Source: Lantana camara
Taxonomy: Eukaryota; Streptophyta; Magnoliopsida; Lamiales; Verbenaceae
Direction: 5' to 3'
Assembly (NCBI GenBank): GCA_037501455.1
Contig: CM074858.1
Location: 87,952,501-88,016,500 of the forward strand
Length of the DNA stretch: 64,000 bases
Within the stretch, counting starts at the first letter, position 1. Each line of letters begins with the position of its first letter. Made by a program: the position numbers and the translations under genes. This document shows, in pieces, positions 36,993 through 46,667 of the stretch. The notes beneath the pieces are model-generated. The model was not told the origin of the DNA. It worked only from the letters and a program-made list of their open reading frames with translations, and searched no databases.

Positions 36993-37175
36993 GAGATCTT
37001 TATTGGCTACAGGACTCCTCCCTTGGCCAAGTGCGAATGGCCAAGTGCGAGTCTCTTCCCTTTAGCTGATAAGGCTTCGAAGCCTCAAAAACAAAGAATT
37101 CTAATAAGATTTAACTCCCCTAATCCTAACTAAATAGATTTTGTTACATCATGGTTAAATCTCTTCTTAGAAACT
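36993..37175. other. Unassigned low-copy-looking stretch
   Basis: Sequence between the Ty3 LTR start and the retroposed copy. It contains a direct repeat of TGGCCAAGTGCGA (37024-37036 and 37038-37050). No coding signal is clear. Confidence 0.4.
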
Positions 37176-37866
37176 AATTGTAATGCGATAAATATAAGAT
37201 TTCTCTCTCCCTCTTCTCTTTTCTCTCTGGTTTTTAAACCCTAATCTACGCCACTCTGACTCAAGAAAAAGTAGTCAATTGAAGTTTTGGTCCGACGGTG
37301 GAGAATACTATTATTGCTCCACCACCGGATTGGTTAACATTTATTCTGTTGTCAGCTTTTTAGATTTGTTCCATCGAAATCCGTCCACATCTACTACCAC
37401 TCTCTCGGATCTACTGTCGTCTTCTCAGATTCGTCATCACTCTTCCATATCCATTGTCATCCTCCCAAATCTAGCAGAGATCTACTCCTCCGCTAGCTTT
37501 GTTATGGTGCAAAGACGATCTGCTTCCACTGCTTTTATTAAGTTATGTGTTCTTTTGAGTCAGTATCGAAATTTTATCTCTTCTGTATGGAAGTTTTGCC
37601 TCTTCCGTATGGAAGTTTAGTTACTTTTTTTAGGTTCAATTTTTTTTTTCCGTATTTTTCTTATAAAAGTTAAGTCTATTCAACGTGAGGCTAACTGTGT
37701 TAATGTGTAGCACATTCGCTCTCGAAAATTGCAGTTTCGGCTTGTGTTCGTTCATTGCAATTTTGGCTTGCATTGTTCCGTCTTTTGCTTCATTGGTTGT
37801 ACTACCTGATTTGTTTATATGATTTTATTCTTGCTTTAAAAAAAAAAAATTGCAATGCGATAAATA
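37176..37866 (+). mobile_element. Poly-A retroposed sequence with 19-bp duplication
   Basis: A 653-bp body (37195-37847) ends in a run of 12 A (37838-37849) and is bracketed by 19-bp direct repeats AATTGYAATGCGATAAATA (37176-37194 and 37848-37866) that differ at one base. This is the signature of L1-type target-primed reverse transcription. The body starts with a CT-rich tract and AAACCCTAATC, common in plant 5' UTRs, and holds an ORF of 113 codons (37279-37620, MKFWSDGGEYYY) that I do not recognise. It could be a processed pseudogene, a SINE or a short LINE derivative. Confidence 0.75.
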
Positions 37867-37987
37867 CAAAAATTATAATTAATTTAATTCTTAATTTCTC
37901 CTAACAATTCCGCAATCTGACGTGGCAAATATGTCGCATGTTACATGACATGCCCATTACATGACCTTAGTCGGTCCATGCCGACAA

Positions 37988-38824
37988 TTAATAATAGAGA
38001 AAATTGCACTTTTAGTCCCATAGGTTATAAGTGGATTTTTTTTTATCCCGTAGTTTTTAAATAGTCCTACTCTTTTGTATTTTTAATACTTTTAATTCCA
38101 AAGCTAAAATTTTCACTATTAGTCCCAAAATCTATTAAGTTTTCATTAGATGTTACACATAAATTACCTTTTCTTTTTTTCGATAAACATATAAAAATTA
38201 TTATAGTATAATATAAATATAACATTATGTTATATAATTATTATTTGTTTAATTTTGATTTTTTAACTCTAATTAAAAATATCGCCTTTAATTATAATTA
38301 AATATTATATTGATAGATCAAATAAATAAAAAGGCTATTATACATCATTTTTAAAAAATATATAATAAATAAAAAATTAAGATATTTTTCGAAATCACTT
38401 TTTAATTCTAATTAAATATTACAATAAATAAAAAAATAATTATATGTTATATTATTTAATTTGTTTTAATTTGATTTTTGCAAATTCTAATTAAATAAAA
38501 AAATGATTAAAATCACCTATTAATTCTAATTAAATATTATATTGATGCATAAAAATTATACAAATTCTAAGTATTACACATCATGTTAAAACATAAATAA
38601 AAAATAAAAAATCACTTTTTAATTCTAATTAAATATTATATTAATAAATAAATAAATGTATAATCTTTTTTTTTCCTTCTTTTGGGACTAATAGTGAAAT
38701 TTTTGGTTTTTGGGACCAAAAGTGTTAAAAATAAAAATGTGTAGGACTATTTAAAAACTATGGGACAGTAAAAGAATCCACTTATATCCTATGGGATCAA
38801 AAATGTAATTTTCTCTTAATAATA
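37988..38824. mobile_element. MULE-type MITE with long TIRs and 9-bp duplication
   Basis: An element of 819 bp (37997-38815) with inverted ends starting GAGAAAATTGCAC on the left and, reverse-complemented, GAGAAAATTACAT on the right; the arms pair for roughly 130 bp. It is flanked by TTAATAATA on both sides (37988-37996 and 38816-38824). The 9-bp duplication and GAGAAAATTGCA-like ends fit Mutator-like elements. The interior is extremely AT-rich and non-coding. Confidence 0.85.
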
Positions 38825-39223
38825 TAATGTTGAACAATAAATTCATTAATAATAATGAATTAATTAAAAATTAGTTTATACCCAAACACTGGATAGGTTC
38901 AAGAGAAGCATGTGTCATTTACCCAAAATTAAGCTAAACGATGTATCACATAATATCTATCTATATTGTTTACTTATAATTATCTGAAGATAAATTTATT
39001 AGTAAATTTTAATCTTTTTCAAACTTTCACTTAAATTTATTTATTTGGGCGACTTTCTACCACTCATTCGAAATGTCGAGACATTACTCGTCTTTCTTTC
39101 AAAACTAATGAAATGAACGTGCGTTGAACGTTTATCATTTAATTATTCGAATAAATTTAGCTATTATATTTATTGAACAAATTAGGATATTAAAAATATC
39201 TAGTTTGATTAAATAAATATAAT
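38825..39223. other. AT-rich DNA, nothing recognised
   Basis: About 400 bp of AT-rich sequence before the Tat element; no gene, repeat structure or family seen. Confidence 0.6.
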
Positions 39224-39997
39224 TGATGAGACCCAAAACCGCGCTCGGATCGGAGCCGTTCACGTGTCGCCATCTACTGACTTAGAGCTTGGACGCTCGT
39301 ATTACTGGGCTCGCGGACCAATCCGACCCGTTCACTTGTTGGCTAATCCAGACCCATGCGCCTCGGTCCACTGTTCAAGCGGAAGGTTCCATTGTCAAAC
39401 CCAACGCTCGTACTATGACCCCTCAAGGTCATCCTTCCCAGGGGAACACTTCACGAGGGCACCTTCTTTCTTACGCTCGCTTATCTGACACTCGTGGGTC
39501 ATCTGCCAGAGGAAACTCTCTCGTGTGTCCCTTCGAGCGTCACCCACGCTCGGATAAGATCTGCCCCACGTAAGGCACCCGTACGCTTGCATGACAGATC
39601 TTGAGCCTCCCAGCGCACAACCCTCGCCAACAACTTCTGACACAGTGGTAGTGCAACACGGGTCATAGGTCGCCACGTGTTAGGGCAACACGGGTTTGGG
39701 ACCACTTGGTTAAATTACCCAAACCACCCTAATCCCTAACATATAAATAGGGGAGAACACCTGCTTTCTTCCCCAAGTCATCTTCTACACAGCATATTGC
39801 ACTCTAAAACTAGGCATATTTTCCTCCATTGTTCTTCATCTTCCCAAGCTCCGCATTACCTTCACTACAGCTGCATCCTAATCACGCTTTGCATTCTTGG
39901 TGTTATCCTAGCTGGAAGAACCCACGCTCAAAAGGAAACTCAGTTCCTGAGGCCCAAACGCCTGTGATGGTCTTTCCCCTCCACAAATAAATCTAAA
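39224..39997 (+). mobile_element. 5' LTR of a Tat deletion derivative, 3' end missing
   Basis: It starts TGATGAGACCC and matches 43175-44035, apart from a 45-bp length difference near 39650, until about 39995, where it fuses directly to the tail of the antisense gene. The LTR end, PBS, gag and pol are gone. A TATA box lies at about 39741 (TATAAATAG). The left flank ATAAT and the right flank of the other LTR, ATATT, agree at four of five bases. Confidence 0.85.
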
Positions 39998-42552
39998 TTT
40001 TCATCCAAGTCCATGCACAGGCGCTCATCAGTCCGAGTGCTCTCAGGAGCCATTCCCAATTTCACCATTTGGCCCACCGCCTTCCAGAAGAATCTCTGGG
40101 CGTTATCGAAACAGTGGAGGTTGGGCGCAAAAGCGAATGCTTTGGAGCGCGTGAACTTCAACACTGCCTCCCATGCGACCTTTGACTCCAGACCGGCTAC
40201 TTTCCCCTGCAAATCAGCCAGATTCTTCTTAACAGCTTCATTCTGGCGGGTACTCTCGGCCAGTTGATTTTCCAATTCCCCGTTAGCCACCCTCAGTTGG
40301 TCACGCTCCTCCTTGAGCTTTTTATGACGCTCGTCTAAGACTAGGTACGCGTCATTGAAGTTCTTCAGAGCCTCCCTCAACTTCTGTTGCTCAAGCTCAG
40401 ACCCTGTAAGTTGAGCGCAGACATTGTTGTAGTCCACCTGCAGTTGGCCGGGATCGGAGGTACGCAGTAGCCTCTTGTACTTAGCTTTATGCTCGGAATA
40501 GGCCTGCGCTCGCCCTTGCAAATTATTCAGCCTGGGGATCACCTCCTGATGAACCAACACCAAAAGTTAATACTGGATACTTGTAAAAGTTAAAATCTTT
40601 CAGAATATCTTAAGAGGGCTCACCGTCAGGAGGGCATGGCAAGCATCGTCTGCAACACGAGCGGCATCATGCTCGTTCAACTTGTCGTGATTGCCGGAGA
40701 ACTGAAGTTTTCCGACGGCCTCCGCCACCAAGTTGACTGTAGCTGCACTCTTCTTCAGAAGGACCGGGCCATCCCTCCTTTGGCGTTTATAACGAGCGTC
40801 CCCCCTGTAGTCTATCTTCCAGAAGTCCTCCTCTTCTGACGAAGAGGTATCACCACCCCCGCCATGAGGGCCCACAACCACCTCTTTCCCCTTGTCGATG
40901 ATGGGGACGGAGTCAGGCAATCTCCTCCTCTTCCTTGAGCGCTCCGCGCGTAATTCATAGTGTATTTGGACCGCTGCCCCCGAGCGGTTGCGGGAGCTGC
41001 CCGAACTCAGCGCTATGGGCCCCTCGGTAGAAGCTAGGGGAGTAGCCTCGCGGGTGCCAGGGAGCGTCAGGTCTCCGATATGACCCTCGCGAAGGCCATC
41101 ACTTCCGCCCCCCCCAGCGGGCACCTCGGCCTCCATCACCTCTCCCCGCTCCTCGACGAGCGCCTCTACCCCTCGGGGCATTTGAGGGTTGGGGATGTTG
41201 TTGCTGCTGATTAATGCCCGCCCGCTGAGCACGCATCATCTGGGCAATGCTTTCTGCGTCAATTCCCGCCATAAGTATGTCTACGCCTGCAAAGTGGAAA
41301 ATTAAGTGAGCATCAGCAAAATATTGAAGGAATATTTGTACAAGGCAAAGGATGAAGTGTTAGTGATAGTCTAAGTGTTAGAGGGGTTAGTTCCTAGAAT
41401 CTGACCGTCGAGGCCCATAATGTCAGCGGGAGGATTGATATCATTTCTGGAGGGTTGGAGAGCCCATATCGGAACAGTACCCCCTCGTTCTTCATCAGAT
41501 CCTTGGCCTTAATCCATTTTTTCTCGTTTTTCATCACGAGGGCCAAACTCTTCGCCCAATGCTCGAAGAGCTTATTCGTGGATCTATCTCTAACTAGAGG
41601 GCCGTCTCCGTGCACTATCCACCCTCGGTGAGCTCCAAAAATCCCCCCGGGCACCCCCACGAAGAAATATTTCTCTTTCCAATTTTCACCATACGACGTC
41701 GAAGGCTAATCAATCATCTTCAGCCCAGACTTGGCTTGGGCGTAATAGAACCCATCGGTCGGAGACAAACGCGGAGAACGGACCACTTGGATTAAACTGT
41801 TGAAGTTGTCTATTGAGGGTTCGTGGCCCGTAGCCCTCATCAAGATCACAAATGTGTTTATCAGGGCAATACCGTTCGGGAGAATTTGAGTGGGGCTGAG
41901 AACTAGGTAGTTGTAGATGTTGGCAACAACGGTCGGAATCGGAAACCTCAAACCTCCAGCCAGGACTGAGTCTAAGTATACGGTCATCATTCCCGGAGGC
42001 GAACGGTTAGCCCTCTCACTATTCGAGGGCAAACGAGTCCAGTATACCCTGTCATCCCAATAAACCCTGGACTTTATCTCCGCTAGCTCAGCGAGCGTCA
42101 TAGCACTCTCTATGTCATCCGGCGACCTATCGGTTTGATGCAGGTTGTTCACCCTCACTTGCGTCAAAGGTTCCTTCCCCTTGCGGCGACGCTTGCAGGG
42201 AGGCGAGCTCGATCGCCACCGTAATCTAGTGATCTTGCGGCCTCACCGCACTGTTCAGTACGGGGAGTACTCTCTCTCCCTGCGTTTGCATTTCCATCAC
42301 AATATTCATCTCTTCGAAGAGATGATCTACCCCATCAGGACCACGATCGTTCATACCTTGAACCGCAGCGTTTAATTCCTCATCCCCTACCTCTGCTGGA
42401 ACTCTTGCAACTGGAACGACGGTCGGGATTGCATCATAAGAGGAGCCCCTCATCATTGGAACGGCCGTAGGAATATCGTCATGAGGGGAAGAACTCCCAA
42501 CGGACATCTCATCTATCTCTCTCACATAATTATCTTCAACATTATCCGCCAT
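39940..42552 (-). pseudogene. Antisense Tat gene, copy 1 (three exons)
   Basis: This is the same gene as 51898-54772, on the strand opposite to its element. The start ATG is at 42552 (MADNVEDNYVREIDEM). Exons: 42552-41406, 41286-40624 and 40545 onward, with introns 41405-41287 (119 bp) and 40623-40546 (78 bp), GT-AG and in the same phase as in copy 2. Damage: a frame shift between 42226 and 42167 and a TAG at 41706-41708. The last exon reads through the deletion junction into the LTR and ends at 39940, replacing its native C-terminus. It has the PPGMMTVY core domain, a basic RKRRRLPD segment and a C-terminal coiled coil. It resembles the gypsy-associated Transposase_28-like proteins; function unknown. 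Confidence 0.8.
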
Positions 42553-42847
42553 TGATGTCTTCCTGTTCTTGGAGATGAGGTTTCCAAACAAGGGATCAGT
42601 GAGAAAGAAGATTTCTGGTGCGGATTCAACAACGGAAAGGGTTCCTCCCTTAAACGTATCACTCAAACACAACCTAAACCTAGGGTTAGTACAAGAAGGA
42701 ACAGAATTCGCAAAGAATTACCTAAGGTGGAAGGAAAGGTTTGCTGAAGAACTTGCTGGAATTTGCAGAAATTTGCAGAGCTTTTTGCTGTGATTTTGCT
42801 TGAAGAAGACTGAAGACGTGAAAGGTTTCAAAGGCCTTCTCCCACCC

Positions 42848-42855
42848 TATTTATA
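42848..42855 (-). promoter_or_regulatory. TATA box of antisense gene, copy 1
   Basis: The minus strand reads TATAAATA within CCCTATAAATAGGG, 296 bp upstream of the ATG. Copy 2 has the same motif at nearly the same distance (293 bp), so the element carries a second promoter, outside the LTRs and facing the other way. Confidence 0.7.
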
Positions 42856-43158
42856 GGGGAAGATTTTACGTCACTTAGGGCTGGATAATTCAAAATTGTA
42901 ATCATTTCCCGCCTTGGGAGACTCCCACTTTTGGTAACCGCCTCACGCTTATTAGTGTACACGCGCCCGCTCAGCGAGACACGTGCCCACGTTGCCACTC
43001 CGCATTAAATGCGGATGGGATTGCATTTATGGCCGTGTCAGAAGAGGGTCGTTCCAGAAGACAAACAGCCACTCCATTCCTGAAACTTGACCCTCGGGTA
43101 TTCAGAAATCCAAGGCTCGCTTCTCTAAAATTCTACAGTATGCTCAAGCGCTACTACA

Positions 43159-43174
43159 GAATTTGGGGGGCAAA
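43159..43174 (+). other. Polypurine tract of the Tat derivative
   Basis: GAATTTGGGGGGCAAA directly before the 3' LTR start at 43175. It proves that this element is on the plus strand and the gene beside it is antisense. Confidence 0.85.
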
Positions 43175-44035
43175 TGATGAGACCCAAAACCACGCTCGGA
43201 TCGGAGCCATCCACGCGTCGCCATCTACTGACTTAGAGCTTGGATGCTCTTATTACTGGGCTCGCAGACCAACCCGGCCCGTTCACTTGTTGGTTAATCC
43301 AGGCCCATGCGCCTCGGCCCACTGTTCAAGCGGAAGGTTCCATTGTCAAACCCAATGCTCGTACTATGACCCCTCAAGGTCATCCTTCCCAGGGGAACAC
43401 TTCACGAGGGCACCTTCTTTCTTACGCTCGCTTATCTGATGCTCGTGGGTCATCTGCCAGAGAAAACTCTCTCGTGTGTCCCTTCGAGCGTCACCCACGC
43501 TCGGATAAGATCTGCCCCAAGTAAGGCACCCGTACGCTTGCATGACAGATCTTGAGCCTCCCAGCATACGACCCTCGCCAACAACTTCTGACACAGTAGC
43601 AGTGAGCACCTCGTACCTGACACGCCGCCCACTTTTCAGAGACATGGCTTTCTTACCGTCACAGGTCGCCACGTGTTAGGGCAACACGGGTTTGGGACCA
43701 CTTGGTCAAATTACCCAAACCACCCTCATCCCTAACATATAAATAGGGGAGAACACCTGCTTTCTTCCCCAAGTCATCTTCTACACAGCATATTGCACTC
43801 TAGAACTGGGCATATTTTCCTCCATTGTTCTTCATCTTCCCAAGCTCCGCATTACCTTCACTACAGCTGCATCCTAATCACGCTTTGCATTCTTGGTGTT
43901 ATCCTAGCTGGAAGAACCCACGCTCAAAAGGAAACCCAGTTCCTGAGGCCCAAATGCCTATGATGGTCTTTCCCCTCCACAAATAAATCTAAAGTGTTTG
44001 GTGTTAAAGTAACCTTCTCAGTTTCAGCACCATCA
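43175..44035 (+). mobile_element. 3' LTR of the Tat derivative
   Basis: A complete 861-bp LTR, from TGATGAGACCC to GCACCATCA. It is related to the LTRs at 50445-51295 and 62060-63395, which are on the other strand, but clearly diverged from them, so the two Tat elements are different subfamilies. It carries a TATA box near 43738. Confidence 0.88.
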
Positions 44036-45429
44036 ATATTAACATTTTTAATAAACTATTTTAATTTTGAAAAGTAACACATACAAAAATATTTATATAA
44101 GATCTCTCTTTCAAATCATGTACAATAAGTAGAAATTATAAATAGAGAAATATCTAAATAAATAAATAATAAAAATATTTGAAATTATATTATTACATAA
44201 AACAAAATGTTTAAAGTTTATAATATTAATTTGCCCAAATAGTTCTAAGTTTTAAGCATAAGTAATAGTTTATAACTTTCAAATATATTTAATAAATAAA
44301 AAGACATATATAAAAGAATATTGATAAAAACTTAAAAGAAATGTAAAATGCCATATTAATTACATATATTTTATTTCTTTTATTGTTTATTTTTTTAATA
44401 TAATTTGTGATTTATTTTTATTTTTATTTTATTTTTTTATGAAATTTTGAAGAATCTTTTTATCGTCATTCAAAATCTAAAACTTATATTCACTTTCAAA
44501 ATTATAACTTTTGAACCGAATTCTTTTTCAATATTTCCTACCTCGATTCCATCATTTAAAATGGGAACATTGTTATTATTTTTTTCTGTTTTATTCCATA
44601 ATCTTGAGAAATTGTAATTTTTTGATATATTATTATCATAAACTTTAGTATAATTACCTAGCACTTCATCTCTCGAAACCGTGGATTTGATATATCATCA
44701 TTTTCAATATTATCCTCTTTCTCAAATCTCCATGTTTTTCTCCATAATTGTAATTTGATTTAATGAGTGTTTCTATTTTGCTTGCTATTGATGCCTTGAT
44801 TGTACTTTTTTAATTGTATTACAGTTACCACATGCAACTTTCAATTGATAACTTCGTGACATACTTGTAAACCAAGTTTCCTATAATATTTTGAGTTACA
44901 TTCTCCTTAAACAATTAAAAATTTCTATAAAATATTAATAGAGATTTTAATAATTAATTTATTTATAAAGTATTAAAGAAATAATATTTTATAAAGTTAA
45001 TTAAACTCTCGATTGAGCAATTTATGTACTCCTCAAATAATACGATGTATAATATTTAGTATCATTTTGTACCTATTATTAATTCAAAAATATACTTATT
45101 GATGGTTTGATATTTTTATATTATTTTGGTATATGTTTTATATTTTCATCATTGCACTTTCAGTAGGAAACACCCTTTTCAGATGCTTATATTGATGTAT
45201 TGCATTTTTTACACGTTTCGTACCATAAGAAGGATTCGTTTCAATCCTGTCAGTCTCTCTTAAAACAATAATATATATATCTTCTATAGTAAACAAAATA
45301 TAACTAATATTATTTATTTTGCACTATTTATAGGTCCAATCATATTCTTCTTTTTTTTTTCCCTATCTCTCCGATATATATTATTTTTTATCCTAAATGA
45401 AGCAACCCAATACGTACAGTAAAAGCAGT
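44036..45429. other. AT-rich DNA, nothing recognised
   Basis: About 1.4 kb of strongly AT-rich sequence with only short chance frames. I see no element ends or genes. Confidence 0.6.
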
Positions 45430-45838
45430 CTCAAGCTAAGACTCTTCTAGTTTTGCCGATAGAGCATCTTAGACGCAGTAACCATCTTAAACCTTGTGAC
45501 CTATTCTCGCTAATTTATCCGTCATCATGTTTCATTCTTTCGAGATTTATTTGATCCAAGTTTCTCAAGACCTTTGGAGTAAACTTCATCAATCAAATAT
45601 TATATTTCTCTTAGCTGCTTTTCAATATCCTTCATTGTTATCCATTTCACGATCGTCTCCGAATCAATCTCCACATTAATCATCAAAAAGCGTCTCTCCC
45701 AAGCAAGTGTTAATCTTTAGGTAAGCCCAATAAATAAAATACATTATTGAAACTATACCAAGATTCACAGCATATCCTAGTACTCATCTTCAATTGTCAT
45801 CTCGAATGACGTCCCTGGCCAAGCATTGTCGGTGTGGT
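45430..45838 (-). pseudogene. LINE RNase H-like remnant
   Basis: Minus-strand translation gives AWERRFLMINVEIDSETIVKW-like sequence, with later stops, matching the C-terminal RNase H domain of plant L1-type LINE ORF2. It is the continuation of the LINE at 46668-49180, cut off by the tandem TRIM. Strongly decayed. Confidence 0.65.
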
Positions 45839-45843
45839 TATAA

Positions 45844-46662
45844 TGTAATAGCCAAAGGTGCTTTGTCCCACATCGGATTGGAGGTGGGCTTGAAGCCACT
45901 TTATAAAGTGGTGGATCCCCCTCCCCTTGTAGAGGCCTTTTCCTGGGTGGTTCCCTTCGGGGTCTGGTTCCCACCTGGGAGAAACAAAACCGTGAGGGTG
46001 GTTCCCTTCGGGGTCTGGTTCCCATCCAAAGCGGACAATATCGAACGGCGGGTTTTCGGGCTGTTACAAATGGTATCAGAGCCGGGGACCCGGATTCGGT
46101 GTGCCAGCGAGGACGCTGGGCCCTCTTAAGGGGGGTGGACTATAATAGCCAAAGGTGCTTTGTCCCACATCGGATTTGAGGTGGGCTTGAAGCCACTTTA
46201 TAAAGTGGTGGATCCCCCTCCCCTTGTAGAGGCCTTTTCCTGGGTGGTTCCCTTCGGGGTCTGGTTCCCACCTGGGAGAAACAAAACCGTGAGGGTGGTT
46301 CCCTTCGGGGTCTGGTTCCCATCCAAAGCGGACAATATCGAACGGCGGGTTTTCGGGCTGTTACAAATGGTATCAGAGCCGGGGACCCGGATTCGGTGTG
46401 CCAGCGAGGACGCTGGGCCCTCTTAAGGGGGGTGGACTGTAATAGCCAAAGGTGCTTTGTCCCACATCGGATTGGAGGTGGGCTTGAAGCCACTTTATAA
46501 AGTGGTGGATCCCCCTCCCCTTGTAGAGGCCTTTTCCTGGGTGGTTCCCTTCGGGGTCTGGTTCCCACCTGGGAGAAACAAAACCGTGAGGGTGGTTCCC
46601 TTCGGGGTCTGGTTCCCATCCAAAGCGGACAATATCGAACGGCGGGTTTTCGGGCTGTTACA
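45844..46662 (+). mobile_element. Tandem TRIM: three LTRs, two internal domains
   Basis: Structure: LTR 45844-46068, internal 46069-46140, LTR 46141-46365, internal 46366-46437, LTR 46438-46662. Each LTR is 225 bp and each internal domain 72 bp, with PBS TGGTATCAGAGCC after two bases and the G-rich tract GGGGGGTGGAC before the next LTR. TATAA flanks the whole array (45839-45843 and 46663-46667). LTRs start TGTAATAGCC (TATAATAGCC in the middle one) and end GGGCTGTTACA. Each LTR also holds an internal direct repeat (GGTGGTTCCCTTCGGGG twice). There is no coding capacity; frames inside are chance. It is nested in a decayed LINE. Confidence 0.95.
45865..45907 (+). promoter_or_regulatory. snRNA-type promoter pair in the TRIM LTR
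   Basis: GTCCCACATCG (45865-45875) matches the plant snRNA upstream sequence element RTCCCACATCG. After 25 bp comes TTATAAA (45901-45907). The same pair with the same 25-bp gap is at 15802-15843, in both LTRs of the TRIM at 62212-62692, and in each LTR here. This short spacing is the one known for Pol III snRNA genes such as U6; Pol II snRNA genes have about one more helical turn. A TTTT at 45938-45941 would stop Pol III early, so Pol II use is also possible. Confidence 0.75.
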
Positions 46663-46667
46663 TATAA

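Noticed and set aside
45844..46662. Cassandra-type TRIM with a 5S rRNA promoter
   Set aside because: The LTR has no 5S-like A-box/C-box sequence; it has a USE-TATA pair instead.
45844..46662. Satellite or CRISPR-like array
   Set aside because: PBS, G-rich tract, TG...CA ends and the outer TATAA duplication show a tandem LTR element.
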